Origin: Clostridia bacterium
GTDB lineage: Bacteria; Bacillota; Clostridia; Oscillospirales; CAG-272
NCBI GenBank assembly: GCA_017942005.1
Contig: JAGAVJ010000027.1
Coordinates: 62,001 to 126,000, forward strand
Length of the DNA stretch: 64,000 nt
Reading direction: 5' to 3'
A program made the translations under genes and the position numbers. Below, piece after piece: positions 37,371-44,523 of the stretch. Position 1 is the first letter of the stretch. The number at the start of each line of letters is the position of its first letter. Under the pieces are notes generated by a model. That model saw nothing but the letters and a program-made list of their open reading frames with translations. It did no database searches and had not been told where the DNA came from.

Positions 37371-38240
37371 TTATCTGCGTTTTTTGGAATCCACGACAAC
37401 CGCAAGCGAAATCATTGTACAAGCAGCAACAGCAACAAAACCGCGATCCATGGTTTTGGGTGCTGATGTCTCTGTCTGAACGTTATCGATCTCTGTTGGT
37501 TCATCTGCGACCGGTTCTGCGATTTCTATCACAGGCTTTTCAGAAAGGACGATACAGTCCATCTTGGAAGAATCATACTGCACGCCGATGCTGACTTCGT
37601 CACGGTATGTTTCCGAATTGCGTTCGTTGTCATTGTCGGTGTCGTTGTGCAGAATGGTATACATTGCGATCTGGTCGCCCGATTTTGGCGTAAGCCCGGT
37701 TGCTTCTCCGAAAATCGGCAGACAAACTTCCATTGCCCAGCCGTGATCTGTGGTGACCGTCTTGCATACATATGCACAATCCGACAAGCTGCCGTAGGTA
37801 TCCATTTCACTGCCATACATCAATGCGCCAAGGAATACGCCGCTGTTTGCCGTGTTATGCGGATCACCGGCTTCCTGATTCGGCGTTACATTGAACCCGA
37901 CCTCAGCGCAGTCGGTTTTCCAGATATCGCCAATGTTGGTTGTATCCGCCTCTGTACTCACAGTATCATCTGTAATGTCTGCATAATAGTACAGTGCAGT
38001 TTCATCCCACGCCCAATAAACAACTGCAGTGGAATAAGATTCTGCATTATCCTTGCCGAATTGAATACGATATGGGTCACTTTCCCCGTACACTTCATCC
38101 AACGTTCCGTCAATGACAGGGGTACCGTAAGCGGTTTTGAACTGGTCTCCTACAACGACGATATCTTCAGCCGAAACCGATACGATCATTGTGCCAATCA
38201 GAACCATCGCAGCTGCCGCAAGAGATAAAATTCTTTTCAT
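37371..38240 (-). CDS. CBM9-like sugar-binding surface protein
   Basis: 289 residues. A cleavable signal peptide (RILSLAAAAMVLIGTMIVSV then SAED) is followed by a family 9 carbohydrate-binding/DOMON-like module: GTPVIDGTLDEVY near 38, AVVYWAWDETALYYYADITD near 75, TDCAEVGFNV near 115 and AMEVCLPIFGE near 170. A hydrophobic segment (GFVAVAACTMISLAVVV) with KKRR at the end should anchor it in the membrane, so the module faces outside. The ATG at 38240 has an excellent AGGAGG; an upstream frame extension is not needed. Together with the adjacent solute-binding protein it suggests polysaccharide or sugar sensing. Confidence 0.8.
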   Translation of the reverse strand: MKRILSLAAAAMVLIGTMIVSVSAEDIVVVGDQFKTAYGTPVIDGTLDEVYGESDPYRIQFGKDNAESYSTAVVYWAWDETALYYYADITDDTVSTEADTTNIGDIWKTDCAEVGFNVTPNQEAGDPHNTANSGVFLGALMYGSEMDTYGSLSDCAYVCKTVTTDHGWAMEVCLPIFGEATGLTPKSGDQIAMYTILHNDTDNDNERNSETYRDEVSIGVQYDSSKMDCIVLSEKPVIEIAEPVADEPTEIDNVQTETSAPKTMDRGFVAVAACTMISLAVVVDSKKRR

Positions 38241-38253
38241 AAACAGCCTCCTA

Positions 38254-38273
38254 ATTTTTACAAATGTAAAAAT
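38254..38273. repeat. short palindrome before the CBM9-like gene
   Basis: ATTTTTACA/TGTAAAAAT, a 9-bp perfect stem with a 2-base centre, ends just before the AGGAGG on the minus strand. It may be an operator or a leader hairpin. Confidence 0.6.
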
Positions 38274-38320
38274 CATTATTTCAATATTCCGATATATACA
38301 TCTTTTTTGAGCTCGGTTAT

Positions 38321-38349
38321 ATTATAGCATACAACCATGGAAATGTAAA
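38321..38349 (-). promoter_or_regulatory. promoter for the CBM9-like gene
   Basis: On the minus strand TTTACA (38344-38349), 17 bp, TATAAT (38321-38326). The following 170 bp toward the divergent AraC gene are extremely A/T-rich and hold no gene. Confidence 0.75.
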
Positions 38350-38523
38350 TGGAAAAAAACCAACTCTTATTTTGGACTTTTCATTGTTTTTATATCTGAT
38401 TTTATTTTTATTTTTCCGTTTTTTACTTGATTTTACATCATTTTTTATATTTTTCAAAGTCCTTTGTTTTTGTATTTTTCATTTGGATTTTTAATCGTTT
38501 TTTGATTTTTTCCATTCTGTATC

Positions 38524-38552
38524 TTGTATTTTCGGAGAAAATATGCTATGAT
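38524..38552 (+). promoter_or_regulatory. promoter for the second AraC gene
   Basis: TTGTAT (38524-38529), 17 bp, TATGAT (38547-38552), 80 bp before the start. Confidence 0.65.
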
Positions 38553-38597
38553 ATAAGAAGAATATCCTGGGAACATTCTTAACTTCAGAAAGGAGAG

Positions 38598-38617
38598 CGC
38601 TTTTACTTTTGTAAAAG
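38598..38617 (+). promoter_or_regulatory. hairpin in the AraC leader near the start codon
   Basis: AAAGGAGAG is followed by CTTTTAC/GTAAAAG with loop TTTT, then AGGGGTATCATC and the GTG. Either the first Shine-Dalgarno site acts across the hairpin or AGGGG is used. Confidence 0.45.
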
Positions 38618-38631
38618 TCAGGGGTATCATC

Positions 38632-39381
38632 GTGTATAAAGTCTTATCCATTGGATCCCGCACCGATGCAGAGCTTGGCTCCCAGACGCATTTTCATAAG
38701 TACTGGGAATTTGTATATTATTATGATGGTTACGGAACCGTGACAAGCGGAAAAGAAGAATATGTTTTCCACCCGAATTTTTTCATAGCGCATCCGCCAA
38801 ATACACCGCACAGTGAAAATACAGACTCAAAATTTTCAAACATCTATATCCTTGCCGATATTGAAAATGCGCTGCCTCTCCGGACTTTTGACTACAAAGA
38901 CCGTGAAATGCATGAAATGGAAAATATTTTTATACAGCTGCGGTTTCACTTTACCCGAAAGAAAAGCAACTGGAAAGAAATCAACCACGCATTGCTGGCG
39001 CTGATGATACAGCTGATGCTCTCCTGTCCAAGCACAGATACGACAGACGAATGTATCGACGCTGCCATTGCCATCATTGTAAAAGGCGTCACGGACAAAA
39101 ATTTCAATATCAATACCGTATACGACAACATTCCCATGTCGAAAATGTATTTTTCTTCCTTATTTAAAGAGAAAACCGGCTATACGCCGCTGCAGTATCT
39201 TACGGAAAAGCGCATGGAAAATGCCAAACACCTGCTTTCTTCCAGTGATCTGCATTACTCTATCAGTGAAATTGCGGAGCTGTGCGGGTTTGAGGACATT
39301 TATTATTTTTCCCGCGTCTTTAAAAAGAACGTCGGTCTGTCTCCAACACAATGGTTAAAACAGAAAACAAAAAAAGATTGA
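38632..39381 (+). CDS. AraC family transcriptional regulator
   Basis: 249 residues. A short cupin (HFHKYWEFVYYYDGYGTVTS near residue 17, then HPNFFIAHPPNTPHSEN) is followed by a double helix-turn-helix at about 150-245 (INTVYDNIPMSKMYFSSLF; ISEIAELCGFEDIYYFSRVF). The start is GTG. It is divergent from the CBM9-like gene, the classical arrangement for a local activator (inference). Its stop codon overlaps the -35 box of the aspS promoter. Confidence 0.9.
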   Translation: MYKVLSIGSRTDAELGSQTHFHKYWEFVYYYDGYGTVTSGKEEYVFHPNFFIAHPPNTPHSENTDSKFSNIYILADIENALPLRTFDYKDREMHEMENIFIQLRFHFTRKKSNWKEINHALLALMIQLMLSCPSTDTTDECIDAAIAIIVKGVTDKNFNINTVYDNIPMSKMYFSSLFKEKTGYTPLQYLTEKRMENAKHLLSSSDLHYSISEIAELCGFEDIYYFSRVFKKNVGLSPTQWLKQKTKKD

Positions 39382-39406
39382 CATTTCATGCTATACATGG
39401 TATAAT
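39378..39406 (+). promoter_or_regulatory. consensus promoter for aspS
   Basis: TTGACA (39378-39383), 17 bp, TATAAT (39401-39406), a perfect match. It predicts a leader of about 250 nt before aspS. TCATAGG/CCTATGA (39417-39438) forms the first leader hairpin. Confidence 0.9.
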
Positions 39407-39437
39407 ATTTAAATATCATAGGTATTTTTTCCTATGA

Positions 39438-39642
39438 ATGACAACAATATTTTTAGGCGATTGTAAAAGTCTTAATTTCATATTGCCCGTAGGGCAATAT
39501 ATCAATAAATGCGTCGCTTTGGCGGGTCTCCCGCCAAAAAAGACACCTTTAAAGCGACCAAAGGGAGCCATCGGACTGCGTCAGTCCGATGGAATCAATT
39601 GTAAAACGGAGTTTTACAATTGCCTAATGACAACAATATTTT
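39438..39642 (+). mobile_element. palindromic element with TIRs and 16-bp flanking direct repeats in the aspS leader
   Basis: A 173-bp element (39454-39626) has ends TAGGCGATTGTAAAA and TTTTACAATTGCCTA, inverted repeats matching at 14 of 15 positions. It is bounded on both sides, without gap, by ATGACAACAATATTTT (39438-39453 and 39627-39642). Inside are four perfect hairpins, each with a 3-nt loop: ATATTGCCC-GTA (39480-39500), TTTGGCGGG-TCT (39518-39538, enclosed by GTCGCTTT/AAAGCGAC), CCATCGGACTG-CGT (39568-39592) and CAATTGTAAAAC-GGA (39596-39622). No coding capacity. The shape is that of a small non-autonomous insertion; the mobilising enzyme is not in the window. It would be transcribed as part of the aspS leader. 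Confidence 0.8.
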
Positions 39643-39664
39643 CAAAGACAGGAGATAAAAGAAA

Positions 39665-41473
39665 ATGGCAGCATTTTTAACGGCGGAAGACAAGCGCACT
39701 TGTTACTGCGCACAGCTGTCCGCAAAAAACATTGGAGACACAGTATGTGTCATGGGCTGGGCGCAAAGACAGCGCGACCTCGGCAGTCTTATTTTTATCG
39801 ACCTGCGCGACAGAACTGGAATCGTGCAGCTTGCGTTCGGTGATACCACTGACCGCGATGTCTTTGATATGGCATTCAATGTCCGTGCGGAATATGTGCT
39901 CTGTGCACACGGCGTTGTCCGTGCAAGAGGAGCGGGTGCGGTCAATCCCAACCTTCCGACCGGAGAAATTGAAATTAATGTTACCACAATGAAGGTGTTA
40001 TCCAAATCGATGACCCCTCCGTTCGCCATTGTGGAAGGCAGCGACGTGAAGCCGGAACTGCGCTTAAAGCACAGATATCTCGACCTGCGCCGTCCTGACC
40101 TTGCGCGCAATATCATCGCACGTTCCGAAATTACCAAAATTGCACGCGATTATTATGCTGAAAACGGCTTTATTGATATCGAAACCCCGTGTCTTGTCAA
40201 ACCGTCGCCGGAAGGTGCGCGCGACTATCTTGTTCCCTCCCGCGTACACAAGGGTTCGTTCTATGCACTCCCGCAGTCCCCGCAGCTGTACAAGCAGCTT
40301 CTCATGTGTTCAGGGTTTGACCGGTACTTCCAGATTGCAAGATGCTTCCGCGACGAGGACCTCCGTGCGGACAGACAGCCTGAGTTTACACAGCTCGATA
40401 CCGAGATGTCCTTTGCCACCGCAGACGACGTCATGCAGATACATGAGGGCTTTATCAAATACCTGTTCCAGCGCTATTTCGGAAAAACACTGGACTACGA
40501 CTTCCCGCGGATGCCGTGGAAGGAAGCGATGGAACGCTACGGCTCCGACAAGCCCGATATCCGGTTCGGCTTTGAATTGCATGACCTTTCCGATGCTGTA
40601 AAAGATACCGAATTCAAGGTGTTCCGCGGAGCAATTGACGCAGGCGGTTCTGTACGCGGCATCAATGTCAAGGGCGGCGCCAAAATGACAAGAAAAGAAA
40701 TCGACGCACTGACGGAATTCGTCAAGTCTTACCGCGCAAAGGGTCTTGCATGGTTGAAATGGGCAGACAATGGCGACATTTCTTCCTCTTACGCAAAACT
40801 CCTGACAGAGGCGGAAAACGAAGCCATCAAGACGGTGCTTGAAGCCGCTCCCGGCGACCTTCTGCTCATCGTAGCTGACACAAACAGCGTCGTCTTCGAT
40901 GCACTCGGCGCACTCCGCCGTCACTGTGCAAAGAAGCTGGGACTGCTTGACCCGCACGATTTCAAATTTCTCTGGGTCACAGAATTCCCGCTTTTAGAGT
41001 GGAGCGAGGAAGACAACCGCTTCTACGCCATGCATCACCCCTTCACCGCTCCGATGGATGAGGATTTGACGCTGCTTGACACCGATCCCGGCGCAGTCCG
41101 TGCAAAGGCATATGATATCGTTCTAAACGGTACAGAGCTTGGCGGCGGTTCCGTCCGTATCCATGATAGCGAGCTGCAATCCAAAATGTTCGACACGCTT
41201 GGTATTTCCAAAGAAGATGCAGAGGAAAAGTTCGGCTATCTGCTGGAAGCGTTCAAGTATGGCGTTCCCCCGCATGCCGGTCTGGCATTCGGTCTTGACC
41301 GTCTGGTTGCGCTTCTGCTTGGACAGGAGGATATCCGCGACGTCATCGCCTTCCCGAAGGTACAAAACGCATCTGAGCTAATGTCCGGTGCGCCCGGCGC
41401 CGCTGACCCCAAAGGCCTTGAAGAACTGGCAATCGCTGTGGTCGCAAAAGAAGAACCCACCGCTGAAGTTTAA
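39665..41473 (+). CDS. aspS: aspartyl-tRNA synthetase
   Basis: Charges tRNA-Asp. 602 residues, the bacterial type. OB-fold anticodon domain (GWAQRQRDLGSLIFIDLRDR near residue 30), class II motif 2 (ARCFRDEDLRADRQPEFTQL near 220), a bacterial GAD insertion (about 290-410) and motif 3 (GLAFGLDRLVALLLG near 540). AGGAG lies before the ATG. It is behind a long leader with hairpins; I see no T-box sequence in it. Confidence 0.97.
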   Translation: MAAFLTAEDKRTCYCAQLSAKNIGDTVCVMGWAQRQRDLGSLIFIDLRDRTGIVQLAFGDTTDRDVFDMAFNVRAEYVLCAHGVVRARGAGAVNPNLPTGEIEINVTTMKVLSKSMTPPFAIVEGSDVKPELRLKHRYLDLRRPDLARNIIARSEITKIARDYYAENGFIDIETPCLVKPSPEGARDYLVPSRVHKGSFYALPQSPQLYKQLLMCSGFDRYFQIARCFRDEDLRADRQPEFTQLDTEMSFATADDVMQIHEGFIKYLFQRYFGKTLDYDFPRMPWKEAMERYGSDKPDIRFGFELHDLSDAVKDTEFKVFRGAIDAGGSVRGINVKGGAKMTRKEIDALTEFVKSYRAKGLAWLKWADNGDISSSYAKLLTEAENEAIKTVLEAAPGDLLLIVADTNSVVFDALGALRRHCAKKLGLLDPHDFKFLWVTEFPLLEWSEEDNRFYAMHHPFTAPMDEDLTLLDTDPGAVRAKAYDIVLNGTELGGGSVRIHDSELQSKMFDTLGISKEDAEEKFGYLLEAFKYGVPPHAGLAFGLDRLVALLLGQEDIRDVIAFPKVQNASELMSGAPGAADPKGLEELAIAVVAKEEPTAEV

Positions 41474-41490
41474 CAGAATATAATCCTTTA

Positions 41491-41527
41491 TCAAACATCC
41501 CACATGTTTTATGTGGGATGTTTTTTT
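41491..41527 (+). terminator. intrinsic terminator after aspS
   Basis: ACATCCCACAT/ATGTGGGATGT, 11-bp stem with loop GTTTT, followed by seven T. Confidence 0.93.
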
Positions 41528-41575
41528 ATGAATCGGACAACCCAAAAAATTATTTATAAAATTGCACAAATACTA

Positions 41576-41604
41576 TTGACAAGAAATGGAAATTATGTTA
41601 TACT
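41576..41604 (+). promoter_or_regulatory. promoter for the tandem lipoprotein genes
   Basis: TTGACA (41576-41581), 17 bp, TATACT (41599-41604). The leader of about 200 nt (to 41813) is A/T-rich; small stems are possible but no known riboswitch is recognised. Confidence 0.82.
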
Positions 41605-41813
41605 CAAAGCAGATAAAAAGTAATAAAATTTCTTGTATTGCATATTTTTGGCGTTGTATTTTTAGACCATTCATCAGTTCCATATTTTCATGGGAACCGT
41701 TCATGCAATTATGATTGTGCATATGAATTTCATAGGTATTCTGTGTAAAAAAGCAAGCAGTATCTATAGGTTTCTTTTAGTTAAAATACAAATTTATACA
41801 GGGGAGTTTTTAT

Positions 41814-44462
41814 ATGAAAATCAAGCGTTTGATATCTCAACTACTTTCTGCTGTATGTCTCTCTGCCGTTCTCTGTACCAGCATCTCCTGTGACAAAGCA
41901 CAGAAACAGCAAGAAAAAACACCTGCTCCGGGTCATTCTGATTATGTGTATACGATGGAAATTGTTTCCTTACCGACCGCAATTGATGGTATCAATATTC
42001 AATATTTTGGTGATCATTCTCACTATAGCATCCCCTATTTTATAACACAATATATTTCTTCTTATGGTAAAAACAATATTTTTCTGGCTTGTTTTCCTCA
42101 AAGAAGAGATAATAATATCTTTGAGCAATTCTTTGTCACAGTCGATACAGAAACTCATGAAGTCAGCCAATCCGTGATTGATTCACGAATTCATCAAGGA
42201 AGCTTTATGGATAAAAACAATCCGGATACATATTTTATATACATTGATGAAAAAAATCAAAAACGGCAAGCAGCAAAACATAATTTCCAAGAATCTCATC
42301 AATTCGCATGCAATGCATCCGGCATGTATGCAGTCACTTATTCTGCAAGCGATGTCTCGCTCAATCCGGATTATGATCCAACCGATACACAAACAATCAT
42401 TTTAGAAAACGATACAAAATATGAATATATTCATTCACGCAGATTTCTTTTTGATACGAAATATATGCTTGCAGTGTTTCAAGCAGACGGAACTCTCGTT
42501 TATGATTTAACCCTCTCCGAACTGCCGTATCTGGAGTATCATAACGAATATACGAATTTACTTTTTCCGTTAATATTGACAGATGATGGATATGTCTGCA
42601 TGATTTATGACAACTATTTGTTTATCATTGATCCTCAGGGGACTTTTTTGAAAGCGATTGAATTGCCAAACAATCATACTTCCAACCTCTCTTCACTCTA
42701 TAAAACACCGGATGGAACCTGTTATATTGTCTACCCAAGCAACGATAAAATACCGTTTCCGATCTATTGCACGATTGACTGCTCCACATTGACACTCAGC
42801 GAACCAATAACTTTGCAAAATACCAATATATATGATAAATTATGTTTTTCCACCAAACAATCGGATGGCAGTGACACTGTGTTTTCATCGGACGGTTTAA
42901 ATCTGTACCAACATCAAAAGGACGGAACCAAAGAAATTCTGTTTGACTGGTCGTCCATGAATATCATTGGCAGCAAAATTGACACAATTTATTCTACTAC
43001 TGAAAACAATCATTTTGTCGTCATCACACGCGATATTCTAAATGATAATCCAGAAGTCGTTTTTATTAATTATATCCCCGCAGACACCGTTCCGCAAAAG
43101 ACAGAACTTGTTATCGCAAGCGGCGAATACAATGACCGCTCCACACGCGCCCTCCAGATTGCATCGACGATATTCAACCGGAAAAGCAAGGACTACAAAG
43201 TGAAGGTCGAATATTACCCGGTGGAGTCGGACAGCATGTTTTCGGTCAATCAGCAAATTGCAAACGACATGGCGCAGGGAAAGCAGATCGACCTGATTCT
43301 GTTCCACGACGCTGTGACCATGGAATACTTTGACAACCTCGGCATTTTAGGCGACTGGTACCCATTGATTGACGGCGATGCAGACTATACGCGGGAGGAC
43401 TTTCTCCCCTGTATCCGTGCCGCTTACGAAACCACAGCGGGGACTCTTCCCGTTCTGACCACCGATTTCGGTCTGACCACGCTTGCAGGTGCGCAGAATA
43501 CGTTAAACGGTATGGAGTCCTGGACATATGCCGAATGCATGGCGTATATGGACACTTTGGATTGGGATCAGATTCTGTTGCAGCTTGCTAAAAATGACAC
43601 AGACAGCCCTGCGATGCTGGTATTAAAGGGCTTTCTGCCTGTGATTTTGGACGATTATATCGACGAGGACACGGGAAGCTGTTCCTTTGATTCCGACAGC
43701 TTCCGTGAATTTCTGACACTTTGTACAAAAGTCCTCATCAACCACGATCAGGCGATAGAGGAAAATGCAGCAAATTCATCAGAGCGAATCTACAAAGCCA
43801 TCGGTCTCATGAATGAATTTCGCCGCGGAAAAACCGTACTGTACAACAATCCGGATCATGATATCAACGGAAAATTTTCCATCCAGTATCCATCCGACGT
43901 CATGAACATTTTAGATAACTATTTCCCTGCCAACATGACCGGTTCCAATGTAACCTTTATCGGTTACCCACATGCAGAAAATTCCACAGAACCTGGTACC
44001 GCAGTGACCCCCTATGTGCAGTTTGGATTAACCGCAAATGCCGAACATACAGACGGCGCATGGGAATTTATGAAAGGGTATCTCTCCTATCAGGTCAACC
44101 GCATTCAAAAACAGGAAAACGCGCCCTATCTTCCATGCACCTATGATGCGTTCCATGCACAGCTGGACGCTTATGAAACGTATACATATCTGTTCCCCGG
44201 AACACAATATATCCAAGAATATACCGATTTTTCCAGTCAAGGTTCCGGATATTCATTATATCATGCTGCGAATATGGAGGTACGTGCGGTTTTAACCGAC
44301 CTTGTGGAAACCGCCACGCGCCGGTATTCCGGAAACCAAGCGGTGATGGACATCATTTTTGAAGAAGCCGCGTACTTTTTTGACGGCATCCATTCCCTTA
44401 CCGACATCACAGCACGCATCCAGAACCGTGCCGGTATTTATTTAAGTGAGCATATGGGATAA
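41814..44462 (+). CDS. large sensor-like lipoprotein with solute-binding C-terminal half (paralog 1)
   Basis: 882 residues. Lipoprotein signal (LISQLLSAVCLSAVLCTS then ISC, Cys near 26), then about 380 residues of beta-rich sequence with repeated strand-turn units (GYVCMIYDNYLFIIDPQG; SDTVFSSDGLNLYQ), possibly propeller-like. From about 430 (KTELVIASGEYNDRSTRALQ) a solute-binding fold follows: NDMAQGKQIDLILFHDA, TDFGLTTLAG and WEFMKGYLSYQ. GGGGAG precedes the ATG. The first 69 bases and the C-terminal half are almost identical to the next gene, while residues about 45-330 differ strongly. No transport genes are adjacent. Probably a surface ligand sensor or binding protein. Confidence 0.8.
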   Translation: MKIKRLISQLLSAVCLSAVLCTSISCDKAQKQQEKTPAPGHSDYVYTMEIVSLPTAIDGINIQYFGDHSHYSIPYFITQYISSYGKNNIFLACFPQRRDNNIFEQFFVTVDTETHEVSQSVIDSRIHQGSFMDKNNPDTYFIYIDEKNQKRQAAKHNFQESHQFACNASGMYAVTYSASDVSLNPDYDPTDTQTIILENDTKYEYIHSRRFLFDTKYMLAVFQADGTLVYDLTLSELPYLEYHNEYTNLLFPLILTDDGYVCMIYDNYLFIIDPQGTFLKAIELPNNHTSNLSSLYKTPDGTCYIVYPSNDKIPFPIYCTIDCSTLTLSEPITLQNTNIYDKLCFSTKQSDGSDTVFSSDGLNLYQHQKDGTKEILFDWSSMNIIGSKIDTIYSTTENNHFVVITRDILNDNPEVVFINYIPADTVPQKTELVIASGEYNDRSTRALQIASTIFNRKSKDYKVKVEYYPVESDSMFSVNQQIANDMAQGKQIDLILFHDAVTMEYFDNLGILGDWYPLIDGDADYTREDFLPCIRAAYETTAGTLPVLTTDFGLTTLAGAQNTLNGMESWTYAECMAYMDTLDWDQILLQLAKNDTDSPAMLVLKGFLPVILDDYIDEDTGSCSFDSDSFREFLTLCTKVLINHDQAIEENAANSSERIYKAIGLMNEFRRGKTVLYNNPDHDINGKFSIQYPSDVMNILDNYFPANMTGSNVTFIGYPHAENSTEPGTAVTPYVQFGLTANAEHTDGAWEFMKGYLSYQVNRIQKQENAPYLPCTYDAFHAQLDAYETYTYLFPGTQYIQEYTDFSSQGSGYSLYHAANMEVRAVLTDLVETATRRYSGNQAVMDIIFEEAAYFFDGIHSLTDITARIQNRAGIYLSEHMG

Positions 44463-44523
44463 TATTTGTCTCATTGCTCTCCACCCACTCATTTAAAAGA
44501 CAAATCTATGCAGGAGCTTTTAT

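Noticed and set aside
39438..39642. CRISPR array or T-box as explanation of the aspS leader
   Set aside because: There are no repeated direct units with spacers, and no AGGGTGGNACCGCG-type sequence; the hairpins differ from each other.
41690..41893. 67-codon frame overlapping the start of the first tandem lipoprotein
   Set aside because: Out of frame with the lipoprotein, lies in its leader and has no Shine-Dalgarno site.
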